DNA from: Phycicoccus sp.
GTDB taxonomy: Bacteria; Actinomycetota; Actinomycetes; Actinomycetales; Dermatophilaceae
DNA: 64,000 nt
Assembly: GCA_012927555.1 (NCBI GenBank)
Contig: JABBOX010000026.1
Coordinates: 26,795-90,794 of the forward strand
Reading direction: 5' to 3'
Under the pieces are notes generated by a model, which did no database searches, was not told the origin of the DNA, and worked only from the letters and a program-made list of their open reading frames with translations. The stretch's first letter is position 1. Each line of letters begins with the position of its first letter. The translations under genes and the position numbers were made by a program. Positions 29,779 through 37,287 of this stretch are shown in pieces.

Positions 29779-30272
29779 GCCATGCGCCGACGAACAAGCC
29801 CACGTTCGGCCCTGATCAACAGCGGTACGACTGCCAGGCCCAGTGCCGTCGTCAGCACGATCGACCAGCCTGCCGCGGCCCATGGAACGGGCCAGCCGCT
29901 CGTCATGTCGCGCAGGATGCCAACGGCTGCAACGGTGCTCGCTGCTGCAAGCGTGGCAAGCGCCGGCAGTGACGCCGACCGCCCGCTGTCGCGATGCCAG
30001 AGCCCCGCCGCAACCCCCGCGGCGGCATACGTCAGGGCCGCCATCCCGAGCGCCGGCGTTCCGGGCGGCATGAGGTCGACCACCCAGCCGGCACCCAGTC
30101 CGAGGAGGGCACCTTTGGCAGGACCACCGAGCAGCGCGCCCGCCACGACAACGAGAAGGACCAGATCGGGGCCGACAGATCCGAGCCGCGGGAGGACAAC
30201 GGCGGACGAAGCCGCGGTGAGCACAATCAGGGCGGCCCGCAGCAACGAGAGCAGGCTGAACCGCGCCCTCAC
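29775..30272 (-). CDS. mreD: Rod shape-determining protein MreD
   Basis: Small integral membrane protein of 165 residues with about five hydrophobic segments (LRAALIVLTAASSAVVLP, LVLLVVVAGALLGGP, LLGLGAGWVVDLMPPGTPALGMAAL and others). The PDLVLLVVVAGALLGGPAKGALLGLGAGWVVDLMPPG stretch is the MreD signature. It overlaps both mreC and mrdA by ATGA, so the four genes are tightly coupled. Confidence 0.87.
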   Translation of the reverse strand: MRARFSLLSLLRAALIVLTAASSAVVLPRLGSVGPDLVLLVVVAGALLGGPAKGALLGLGAGWVVDLMPPGTPALGMAALTYAAAGVAAGLWHRDSGRSASLPALATLAAASTVAAVGILRDMTSGWPVPWAAAGWSIVLTTALGLAVVPLLIRAERGLVRRRMA

Positions 30273-31168
30273 TTGCCCGACCCGAGGGACGGGGCCCTGG
30301 CGACGGACCGTGGGGTGGAGAGGACCACTGCGACGACGTCCAGGGCCCTGGTGTCAACGATTGGCTCAACGACTGCGCTGAAGGTCAGCTGCCCCCGGTC
30401 CGGATCGAGCGAAACCACCGTCCCGACGGGAACGTCAGGGATGAACGGACGCCCGCCGACGCTGCCCAGGGTCGTGACCGTGTCACCCACCTTGACGGCA
30501 CCCTGCTCGAGCATGGTCAGGCTCAGTCGGCCCGGCCCACGTGGTGGCGCGCCGACCGGCGAGGTGGCTGAAACCGACCCGAGCCAGCCCTTTGTGCCGA
30601 CCCGGACTCCGATCGTGAGGTCGCCGTCCCCGACGACGAGCACGTCCGAGGTCCAGGCGGCCACGGCGATCACCCTGCCCACAAGCCCGGCGCCGGCGAT
30701 CACGGTCAGGTCCTTGGTGACACCGTCGCGGTATCCGACATCGATCGTGACCCGGCGTCCGCCCGACGATGACTCGGTGGTGGACGACTGCGCGGTGAAG
30801 GCGACGACGCGTGCGGCCAGGAGGTGAGCACCCTTGGCGGCTGGCGAGGCCAGGACCGACGTGACCTCCCGAGCCTGCTGCATCGTTGCGGCATCCTGCG
30901 CCCTGGCTCGCTCGAGCTCATCCCGCTCACGGGTCAGCCGGGCGACCTCGCCGTCGTGCCCTGCCGCCATGGCGCGCTCGAGAGGCCCGAATGCCGCGGC
31001 CGCTCCGGTGCGCAGGAAGGACGTCGACCCCGGTTGCGAGAGGTCGAGCCCCAGAAGGAAGACCGTCGCGATGATCAGGACCACGAGGGTCCGATGCCTG
31101 TGACGCTGGTTCGGACGGCGAGGCTGATTCAGCCGGGGAGGCTGATTCAGTCGACGAGGCTGGGTCAC
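30269..31168 (-). CDS. mreC: Rod shape-determining protein MreC
   Basis: Periplasm-facing scaffold of 299 residues linking MreB to PBP2. A short cytoplasmic tail is unusually repetitive (RLNQPPRLNQPRRPNQRHRHR). Then come a membrane anchor (TLVVLIIATVFLLGLDL), a coiled-coil region (EVARLTRERDELERARAQDAATMQQ) and the MreC beta domain (RRVTIDVGYRDGVTKDLTVIAGAGLVGRV, VRVGTKGWLGSV, GDTVTTLGSVGGRPFIPDVPVGTVV). The GTG start at 31168 lies 9 bp from the mreB stop. Confidence 0.9.
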   Translation of the reverse strand: MTQPRRLNQPPRLNQPRRPNQRHRHRTLVVLIIATVFLLGLDLSQPGSTSFLRTGAAAAFGPLERAMAAGHDGEVARLTRERDELERARAQDAATMQQAREVTSVLASPAAKGAHLLAARVVAFTAQSSTTESSSGGRRVTIDVGYRDGVTKDLTVIAGAGLVGRVIAVAAWTSDVLVVGDGDLTIGVRVGTKGWLGSVSATSPVGAPPRGPGRLSLTMLEQGAVKVGDTVTTLGSVGGRPFIPDVPVGTVVSLDPDRGQLTFSAVVEPIVDTRALDVVAVVLSTPRSVARAPSLGSGK

Positions 31169-31177
31169 GACAGGGGC

Positions 31178-32203
31178 TCAGAACCGTTGCGAGCCAACGA
31201 GAACACGTTCGAGTGAGCCAAACTCCTCAACACAGCGACCGGAGCCCCGGACAACCGAACGCAAGGGATCCTCGGCGACGCGCACCGGCACCCCGAGCTC
31301 ATGGCGCATGCGTTCGTCCAGCCCGCGAAGCAACGCCCCTCCACCGGTCAGCACGATCCCCCGGTCGAGGATGTCGCCGGACAGCTCGGGAGGGCACACG
31401 TCCAGCGTGCTGCGCACCAGCTCGACGATCTGCAGGACCGGGGCCTCGATCGCGCGACGCACCTCTGGCGAGGAGATGGTGATCGTCTTGGGCAGGCCTG
31501 TCACGAGGTCCCGTCCGCGTACGCGGGTGCTGAGCTCCTCTCGCAACGGGAACGCCGAGCCGGCACAGACTTTGATGTCCTCAGCGCTTCGCTCACCCAG
31601 GAGCAGGGAGTACTCGTTCTTGATGTGGTTGATGATCGCGTCGTCGATCTCGTCGCCACCCAGACGCAGGGACCGGGAGCTGACGATGCCGCCCAAGCTG
31701 ATGACCGCGACATCCGTCGTGCCACCACCGATGTCGACCACCATGCTCGCCGCGGCATCGTTGACCGGCAGGTCGGCGCCGATGGCCGCCGCCATGGGCT
31801 CCTCGATGACATAGACGCGGCGAGCGCCCGAACGGGTCGCGGCGTCCTCGAGCGCCCGACGTTCGACACCCGTCACCTGGCTCGGCACGCAGACCACCAT
31901 GCGGGGCCGGATCAGACGAGAGGGCCTGACCTGGTCGATGAAGTAGCGCAACATCCGCTCGGCCACGTCGGCGTCGGAGATGACCCCGTCCTGCAGTGGG
32001 CGGATCGCATGGACGTGTCCGGGGGTGCGTCCGAGCATCTCTCTGGCCGGCCGACCTGCGGCAACCAGGCGGCCCGTGCCGGCCTCGATCGCGACCACCG
32101 ATGGTTCATCGAGCACCACCCCGCGGCCCCGTTCGTAGACCAGGGTGTTGGCGGTGCCGAGGTCGACGGCGAGGTCTCTCCCGAGAACCGGCCATCCGCG
32201 CAT
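31178..32203 (-). CDS. mreB: Rod shape-determining protein MreB
   Basis: Actin-fold ATPase of 341 residues that organises the elongation machinery under the membrane. Phosphate 1 motif is DLAVDLGTANTLVY and phosphate 2 is MVVDIGGGTTDVAVISLGG; VIEEPMAAAIGADLPV and the adenosine motif GIVLTGGGALLRGLD are also present. First gene of mreB-mreC-mreD-mrdA. The sequence is clearly MreB rather than FtsA or DnaK. Upstream, the toxin-antitoxin pair reads in the same direction, leaving 145 bp for its promoter. Confidence 0.94.
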   Translation of the reverse strand: MRGWPVLGRDLAVDLGTANTLVYERGRGVVLDEPSVVAIEAGTGRLVAAGRPAREMLGRTPGHVHAIRPLQDGVISDADVAERMLRYFIDQVRPSRLIRPRMVVCVPSQVTGVERRALEDAATRSGARRVYVIEEPMAAAIGADLPVNDAAASMVVDIGGGTTDVAVISLGGIVSSRSLRLGGDEIDDAIINHIKNEYSLLLGERSAEDIKVCAGSAFPLREELSTRVRGRDLVTGLPKTITISSPEVRRAIEAPVLQIVELVRSTLDVCPPELSGDILDRGIVLTGGGALLRGLDERMRHELGVPVRVAEDPLRSVVRGSGRCVEEFGSLERVLVGSQRF

Positions 32204-32348
32204 ACTCGCGATCGTACGTTCCGCACCCCGTGCTCACCGGCGCCTCCGAACCGTGTCGCCGGTCCAATTCCGGTATGCCGTTTGTGCCGCTTCTCGTCGT
32301 GGGCCGACATTGGTTCGGCCGGGTGAAACCGGTGTCCAGGAGGACCCC

Positions 32349-32852
32349 TCAGCCGGGTTCCAGCGCCCTGGCCACGCTGCTGATCTTCTGGACCAGACGA
32401 AGAGTGTCCGCTATCCGACGGAAGCCGTGATGCTCATAGAACGTAGCGGCGTCCTCGTGAAGAGCGTCAACCACCACGAAGCGTGCCGCGACGAGCTCCG
32501 TGGCCGCAACCACACGCATGAGAGCATCGGCCAGGAGGGCACCGCCGAGGCCCTGGCCCTGAAGACTGGCATCCAGCGCGAGGCGAGCCAACAAGACCGC
32601 GGGCACCTCGGTCGGGCTACCACGACCAATGGCCTTTGGCAGGTCTTCGCGAGCCAGTCGGTGTCCCGCGAGCGAGTAGTACCCCACGACCACGACTTCG
32701 TCTGCCCGGCACCACACGAAGGTTCGCGCGACCCGCCTGGCCTCCGCCCCGGCTGCATGCTCCCGGAGCCAGTCGTCGACCGCTGGCTCACCAGAATCAA
32801 GGGAGTCGAGCTGATGCCGCGTGGGGTCGAGTGGCTCAGAACGAAAGACCAT
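32349..32852 (-). CDS. GNAT-fold toxin of a type II toxin-antitoxin module (TacT/AtaT type)
   Basis: N-acetyltransferase of 167 residues paired 3 bp downstream of an RHH antitoxin gene. Related toxins acetylate charged tRNAs and block translation. Typical features are HQLDSLDSGEPAVDDWLREHA near the start, VVGYYSLAG, the acetyl-CoA loop LALDASLQGQGLGGALLADAL, and VVDALHEDAATFYEHHGFRRI with its catalytic-site tyrosine. Antitoxin-first order and the RHH partner make this assignment firm by family, though activity is not shown. Confidence 0.88.
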   Translation of the reverse strand: MVFRSEPLDPTRHQLDSLDSGEPAVDDWLREHAAGAEARRVARTFVWCRADEVVVVGYYSLAGHRLAREDLPKAIGRGSPTEVPAVLLARLALDASLQGQGLGGALLADALMRVVAATELVAARFVVVDALHEDAATFYEHHGFRRIADTLRLVQKISSVARALEPG

Positions 32853-32855
32853 CGC

Positions 32856-33134
32856 TCAGGCTGAGCCAACGACGTCGCGGGCCCGCTTGGCGGCGCGGAC
32901 CAAGGCCGCCGACGGCTCGGCCGGGGTTTGCAACGCGGCGATGAGTTCGTCGTAGAACGTGGCGGGCACCCGCGTGAAGGCTTCGTGCTCGGCCAGAACC
33001 TGCTCGGCGCGCTCCTCCACCGCTGAGCGAACGAAGTGACTGACGGGCATCTGCAACAAGGCCGCCGCGTGTTCCACGCGGGACTTGCTCTCCGGTCGAA
33101 CCCGCACCTCGAGACGCGCACTGACGGTTGCCAT
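32856..33134 (-). CDS. RHH antitoxin, DUF1778/TacA type
   Basis: Antitoxin of 92 residues from the ATG at 33134 (MATVSARLEVRVRPESKSRVEHAA), which follows a purine-rich AAGGGTGG. The N-terminal part is a ribbon-helix-helix DNA-binding fold (SARLEVRVRPESKSRVEHAAALLQMPVSHFVRSAVEERAEQVL). The C terminus (FYDELIAALQTPAEPS...) would wrap the GNAT toxin. The track start adds 15 codons across the operator and is unlikely. Confidence 0.87.
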   Translation of the reverse strand: MATVSARLEVRVRPESKSRVEHAAALLQMPVSHFVRSAVEERAEQVLAEHEAFTRVPATFYDELIAALQTPAEPSAALVRAAKRARDVVGSA

Positions 33135-33143
33135 GACACCCAC

Positions 33144-33174
33144 CCTTCTGTACGACAAATGTACGTACAGAAGG
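33144..33174. promoter_or_regulatory. 11-bp inverted repeat, operator of the GNAT/RHH toxin-antitoxin operon
   Basis: CCTTCTGTACG (33144-33154) and CGTACAGAAGG (33164-33174) form a perfect inverted repeat with a 9-nt spacer, directly upstream of the antitoxin start. RHH antitoxins autoregulate through such sites. Confidence 0.75.
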
Positions 33175-33361
33175 GGCATTGGTCAAGTGAACCCCTTCCT
33201 GCGCGAGCTGCCTCACCCAGCCAGGACCTCGGAGGGCACCACGGTCGCACGGTGCGGATCCCACGCAGGCAGGGACCTTCAGCCCTTTTCCCTCACGCTG
33301 TGCTGGCCGGACCATGAGTCTGAGCGCTCCGCCACCAGGCCGGCGCCGTTGAGGAGGGATC

Positions 33362-33721
33362 ATGCAGCTCAGCGAGGTCATCAGCACAGCCAAGGATGCG
33401 ATCACGGTCAAGCGGGTGTTCGCCGAGCCGTACGAGAAAGACGGTGTCACCGTCATCGTGGCCGCGACGGTGAGCGGCGGCGGCGGGGGCGGCGGCGGTC
33501 ACGACGAGAAGGGCCAGGACGGTGAGGGCGGTGGTTTCGGCCTGAGCGGTCGCCCGGCTGGCGCCTACGTCATCAAGAACGGCGAGGTCGACTGGCGCCC
33601 TGCGGTCGACCCCAACCGGATCGTCACGATCGTCGGGTTGGTGGCCATCGCCTACCTGCTGAGTCGGCCGCGGGTGACCCGTGCTCGCGCCAAGTTGAGG
33701 AGCCGCCGGTCAGCTGCCTGA
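33362..33721 (+). CDS. GerW family (YtfJ-like) protein
   Basis: Protein of 119 residues of the GerW/YtfJ 'spore germination' family, which is widespread in non-sporulating actinobacteria. It starts MQLSEVISTAKDAITVKRVFAEPYEKDGVTVIVAATVSGGGGGG. A Gly-rich linker, GRPAGAYVIKNGEVDWRPAVDPNRI and one C-terminal hydrophobic segment (IVTIVGLVAIAYLLS) before a basic tail follow. GAGGAGG precedes the ATG. It is probably membrane-associated; its function in this family is unknown. Confidence 0.85.
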   Translation: MQLSEVISTAKDAITVKRVFAEPYEKDGVTVIVAATVSGGGGGGGGHDEKGQDGEGGGFGLSGRPAGAYVIKNGEVDWRPAVDPNRIVTIVGLVAIAYLLSRPRVTRARAKLRSRRSAA

Positions 33722-33768
33722 CCGCGGACGAAAACCAGGATGAGGGCCAGCAGCTCACGCACAGCGCA

Positions 33769-33900
33769 TCAGCTGCTCCGGATAACTCCCAGGCCGACGG
33801 CGACGATGACGACGACGGCAAGGAAACCGACCATCAGGCTGAAGTCGACAACGGTGAAACCACCGTCGGGGTTCTGATGGCTCACCCGCCACGTGATCAT
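33769..33900 (-). CDS. Candidate 43-aa single-pass membrane protein (too short for the ORF track)
   Basis: Minus-strand reading from ATG 33900 gives MITWRVSHQNPDGGFTVVDF then a hydrophobic helix (SLMVGFLAVVVIVAVGLGVI) and RSS. About four in five third positions are G/C, consistent with coding. There is no convincing ribosome-binding site directly upstream. The antisense frame on the plus strand is also open (an acidic peptide) but has no start. Treat as a candidate small protein without assigned function. Confidence 0.4.
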   Translation of the reverse strand: MITWRVSHQNPDGGFTVVDFSLMVGFLAVVVIVAVGLGVIRSS

Positions 33901-34055
33901 TCGTGACAACAAGGAATGCCTCTCAGACGGATACCTGCTCACCGGAACGGCGACACTCCGTCAACTGTGTGTGTCACGGCGCGGGACCACCACGTCACGA
34001 TGTACGAGATCGTCCACGTCAAATGACTGGTGAAAGCAGGAGAATCGAGCTCTCG

Positions 34056-34313
34056 TCAGGCAGGCGTTTCCAGGGCGAGCAAGGCCCCGGAGACGATCTC
34101 TGCGGTTGAGCCGAGGTCAGGCGCCAAGCCGTCAAACCGCTGGGAGTTGGCCTCGTGCATCATCACGGCCACGAAGGTTCCGGCTGCCGCCGTCCGTCGG
34201 TCACGGTCGAGCTTTCGGGGGCTGGCCGCGTCAAGGACCGCTTCGGTGAGCTCCATCAGTACGGCATACAGAGCGCGGGCCCGTCCCGGACCTGCCGTGC
34301 GAAGCCGCACCAT
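34056..34313 (-). CDS. Hypothetical protein, 85 aa
   Basis: Unrecognised small protein beginning MVRLRTAGPGRARALYAVLMELTEAVLDAA and ending VSGALLALETPA. AGAGGA lies 6 nt before the ATG and codon third positions are mostly G/C. No signal peptide or membrane helix is present; it is predicted to be mostly helical. It sits in a group of small genes (GerW, SPW) that are often stress-linked, but no function is proposed. Confidence 0.55.
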   Translation of the reverse strand: MVRLRTAGPGRARALYAVLMELTEAVLDAASPRKLDRDRRTAAAGTFVAVMMHEANSQRFDGLAPDLGSTAEIVSGALLALETPA

Positions 34314-34352
34314 CGACGTTCCTCTCCGTTACCGGTTGGACACGATGTCGCC

Positions 34353-34718
34353 TTAGCGGTTGGTCACCGTGTGCTGTTGCTCCGAGCGCTCCAGCTGGAA
34401 TTCAGCTGCGCCTGCCACCAGCGACACCGCGCCCACGATCCACGCCGTCCAAGCCATCGGCCGGTAGGCGGTGTCACTGAAGCTCATGACCCAAGGGGCC
34501 ACGATGAACAGCACGCCCATGAGCGCGATGAGTGAGTCGGTCGCGACGCCTGGCCGGTAAAGGGCTGCAATCGCCAGAGCCGCAGTGATGACACCAAGGC
34601 CGATCATCGTGTAAAGGCCCTTGTTGGTGTCTGCCGGGTAGTTCACCCAGATCGGAGACACCGCCGCGTAGAGGCCCGCGATAAGGGCGGCCCAGCCGAG
34701 AAACTTCTTACCAGTCAT
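34353..34718 (-). CDS. SPW repeat membrane protein
   Basis: Integral membrane protein of about 121 residues with four hydrophobic helices. The two halves each carry the SPW-type motif: AALIAGLYAAVSPIWV and ALMGVLFIVAPWVMSF. The ATG at 34718 (MTGKKFLGW) is used here; a TTG three codons earlier has better spacing to AGGAG and may be the real start. Function of the SPW family is unknown. Confidence 0.8.
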   Translation of the reverse strand: MTGKKFLGWAALIAGLYAAVSPIWVNYPADTNKGLYTMIGLGVITAALAIAALYRPGVATDSLIALMGVLFIVAPWVMSFSDTAYRPMAWTAWIVGAVSLVAGAAEFQLERSEQQHTVTNR

Positions 34719-34950
34719 GCGAACCAACCACCTCTCCTACCAGATGGTCCGCCCGGTCAGACGGACCGATAACGCCGTTCATACCCTGACTGACCGCGCG
34801 GTCAACCGTCAGAAGGACTAGCCAGGAATGTCCCGAAAGCCGGGATACACGGGCAGCTACAACGCTCCACACTGGTGCGCCCAGAGTCTGCTCCCCGAGC
34901 ACGCGGCCCCTGCGTATCAGCAGGCGGCTGACCACTGTCATGCTGTCCAC

Positions 34951-36654
34951 ATGACGGACTCCTTCCCCAGCGACCTTGAAATCGGCCGTGCGGCCACCCT
35001 GCTTCCCATCGAGGAGGTCGCAGCCTCGGCAGGCATCGCGGCCGAGCACCTGGAGCGTTATGGGACGTACATCGCCAAGGTCGCTCCGAGCGCACTTGCC
35101 GAGGTGGCCGACCAGCCGAAGGCGAAATACGTCGTCATCAGCGCGGTGACGCCGACGCCCTTGGGTGAGGGAAAGACCACCACATCGGTCGGGCTGGCCC
35201 AAGGTCTGGCACTGCTCGGACACCGGTCGATGCTGTCGCTGCGGCAGCCCTCGCTCGGTCCGACGTTCGGCATCAAAGGTGGCGCGGCGGGGGCCGGCTA
35301 CAGCCAGGTCGTGCCCATGGAGGCCGTGAACCTGCACCTGACCGGCGACTTCCACGCGGTCACCTCTGCACACAACCTGCTCACCGCCATGGTCGACAAC
35401 CACCTGCACCACGGCAACGAGCTCGGCATCGACACCCGCACGATCGCCTGGCGACGGGTGATGGACGTCAACGACCGCGCCCTGCGCAACATCGTCGTGG
35501 GCCTCGGCGAACGCATGGATGGCGTACCTCGCCAGGCCGGGTTCGACATCACCGCCGCGAGCGAGGTGATGGTGATCCTCTCGCTGTCGACCTCCCTGCG
35601 GAACCTTCGCGAGCGCCTCGGCCGCATCGTCATCGGTTTCACCTACGCCGGCCTCCCGGTCACCGCTGAGGACCTCAAGGCGGCGGGCGCCATGGCGGTC
35701 ATGCTGCGTGACGCGATCAAGCCGAACTTGTTGCAGACGTTGGAGCACACGCCGGCCCTGATCCATGCCGGGCCCTTCGGCAACATCGCCACCGGCAACT
35801 CCTCGGTCGTCGCTGACCTGCTCGGCATCCGCACGTCGGACTACCTCCTCACCGAGGCCGGCTTCGGGTCCGACATGGGCGCCGAGCGCTTCTTCAACGT
35901 GAAGTGCAGGGCGTCCGGGCTGACACCGGACGCGGCAGTGCTCGTCGTCACCGTGCGCGCGCTGAAGACACACTCTGGCCGCTTCCAGGTCGTCGCCGGC
36001 CGCGCGCTGCCCCCGGAGATGCTCGAGGAGAGCCCCGAGGATGTGCGGCTCGGCGCCCCAAACCTGTTGCGCCCCCACGCGATCGGTCGTCACTTCGGGG
36101 TGGCACCGGTGGTGGCCATCAACGCCTTCCCCACCGACCATGCCTCGGAGCTCCAGGCCATCATCGACATCGCGACCGAGGCTGGCGCCCGGGTGGCCGT
36201 TACCCGGCACGTCGCTGACGGCGGCAAAGGCGCGCTCGAGCTGGCTGCGCTCGTCGTCGAGGCAGCGAACGAGCCGAACTCGTTCCACTACCTGTACGAG
36301 CTCGACGCGCCACTGGTCGAAAAGATCGAGAAGATCGCGACGCAGATCTACGGCGCGGACGGCATCGACCTGTTGCCGTCGGTGAAGAAGCAGCTGGCGC
36401 GGTTCGAGGTGCTGGGCTATGGGGAGTTCCCCGTGGTCATCGCCAAGACGCACCTCTCCCTGTCGTCGGACCCGACCCTGAAGGGCGCTCCGACCGGCTG
36501 GCGGATGCCGGTGCGCGAGGTACGGGCGGCTGTCGGCGCCGGCTACGTCTATGCCATCTGTGGCGAGATGCGCACGATGCCCGGGCTGAGCAAGCACCCG
36601 GGCGCCGAGCGGATCGACATCGACGAGGACGGGAACATCGTCGGCCTGTCCTGA
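34951..36654 (+). CDS. fhs: Formate-tetrahydrofolate ligase
   Basis: Enzyme of 567 residues that forms 10-formyl-tetrahydrofolate from formate, THF and ATP. Signatures are SAVTPTPLGEGKTTTSVGLAQGL (ATP P-loop-like), RQPSLGPTFGIKGGAAGAGYSQVVPMEAVNLHLTGDFHAV, ITAASEVMVILSLS and TEAGFGSDMGAERFFNVKCR. The ATG at 34951 gives the usual N terminus (PSDLEIGRAATLLPIEEVA); the track start adds 41 codons without homology. It heads the formate cluster with fdsGBAD starting 100 bp downstream. I saw no ZTP-type riboswitch in the 223-bp leader. Confidence 0.95.
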   Translation: MTDSFPSDLEIGRAATLLPIEEVAASAGIAAEHLERYGTYIAKVAPSALAEVADQPKAKYVVISAVTPTPLGEGKTTTSVGLAQGLALLGHRSMLSLRQPSLGPTFGIKGGAAGAGYSQVVPMEAVNLHLTGDFHAVTSAHNLLTAMVDNHLHHGNELGIDTRTIAWRRVMDVNDRALRNIVVGLGERMDGVPRQAGFDITAASEVMVILSLSTSLRNLRERLGRIVIGFTYAGLPVTAEDLKAAGAMAVMLRDAIKPNLLQTLEHTPALIHAGPFGNIATGNSSVVADLLGIRTSDYLLTEAGFGSDMGAERFFNVKCRASGLTPDAAVLVVTVRALKTHSGRFQVVAGRALPPEMLEESPEDVRLGAPNLLRPHAIGRHFGVAPVVAINAFPTDHASELQAIIDIATEAGARVAVTRHVADGGKGALELAALVVEAANEPNSFHYLYELDAPLVEKIEKIATQIYGADGIDLLPSVKKQLARFEVLGYGEFPVVIAKTHLSLSSDPTLKGAPTGWRMPVREVRAAVGAGYVYAICGEMRTMPGLSKHPGAERIDIDEDGNIVGLS

Positions 36655-36753
36655 GACGTTGGGGCCGATGGTTGTTGGGGCCGACAGTTGATGTAGCAGA
36701 TCGCCCGGAGTAGTTTCGCGGGAAACCCCCGAGCCCGAAGAGGTCCCGACCTG

Positions 36754-37287
36754 ATGCTCAGCGACGTATCCCAGCGGCACGCCCCCTGGTCCCCAGATGT
36801 GGCGCTGGAGACGATCGGTGCGCACGCCGGACAGCGCGGACCGCTGCTGCCCGTGCTGCACGCGTTGCAGGAGACCTTCGGGTATGTCGACCCGCGTGCG
36901 GTTCCGCTCGTCGCAAAGACGCTCAACCTCTCGCGCGCCGAGGTGTTTGGGGTGCTGACCTTCTACCCCGACCTGCGCTCGACGCCACCAGGCAAGGTGC
37001 GGGTCCAGGTATGCCGTGGTGAGGCCTGTCAGTCGGTCGGTGGGCATGCCCTGGCTCGACACGCCACCAGCTCTCTCGGTGTCGACTTCGGCGGGACCAC
37101 GGCCGACGGGTCGGTCACTCTCGACGAGGTGTTCTGCCTGGGCAACTGCGCGCTCGGGCCCACCGTCACCGTCGACGGGCGACTCCACGGCCGGGTCCTG
37201 GCACCCGATCTCGATCTTCTGCTGAGCAACAGCGTCAACAACAACGCGGAAGTCAACAACGCCGACGTGAGCGGGGACCTCACATGA
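36754..37287 (+). CDS. fdsG: NAD-dependent formate dehydrogenase gamma subunit (NuoE-like)
   Basis: [2Fe-2S] thioredoxin-fold subunit of 177 residues that forms the diaphorase part with FdsB. The four cysteine ligands are C87 and C92 (CRGEAC) and C128 and C132 (CLGNC). The helical N-terminal bundle reads GPLLPVLHALQETFGYVDPRAV. The Asn-rich C-terminal tail (SNSVNNNAEVNNADVSGDLT) is unusual. ATGA overlap with fdsB. Confidence 0.92.
   Translation: MLSDVSQRHAPWSPDVALETIGAHAGQRGPLLPVLHALQETFGYVDPRAVPLVAKTLNLSRAEVFGVLTFYPDLRSTPPGKVRVQVCRGEACQSVGGHALARHATSSLGVDFGGTTADGSVTLDEVFCLGNCALGPTVTVDGRLHGRVLAPDLDLLLSNSVNNNAEVNNADVSGDLT

Noticed and set aside
33719-33905. Acidic plus-strand open frame after gerW (Asp-rich peptide)
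   Set aside because: No start codon in frame and weaker third-position bias than the opposite 43-aa membrane ORF.
34728-34950. Possible ZTP or THF riboswitch before fhs
   Set aside because: Only a short GGTCCG/CGGACC hairpin is present; the conserved cores of these riboswitches are absent.
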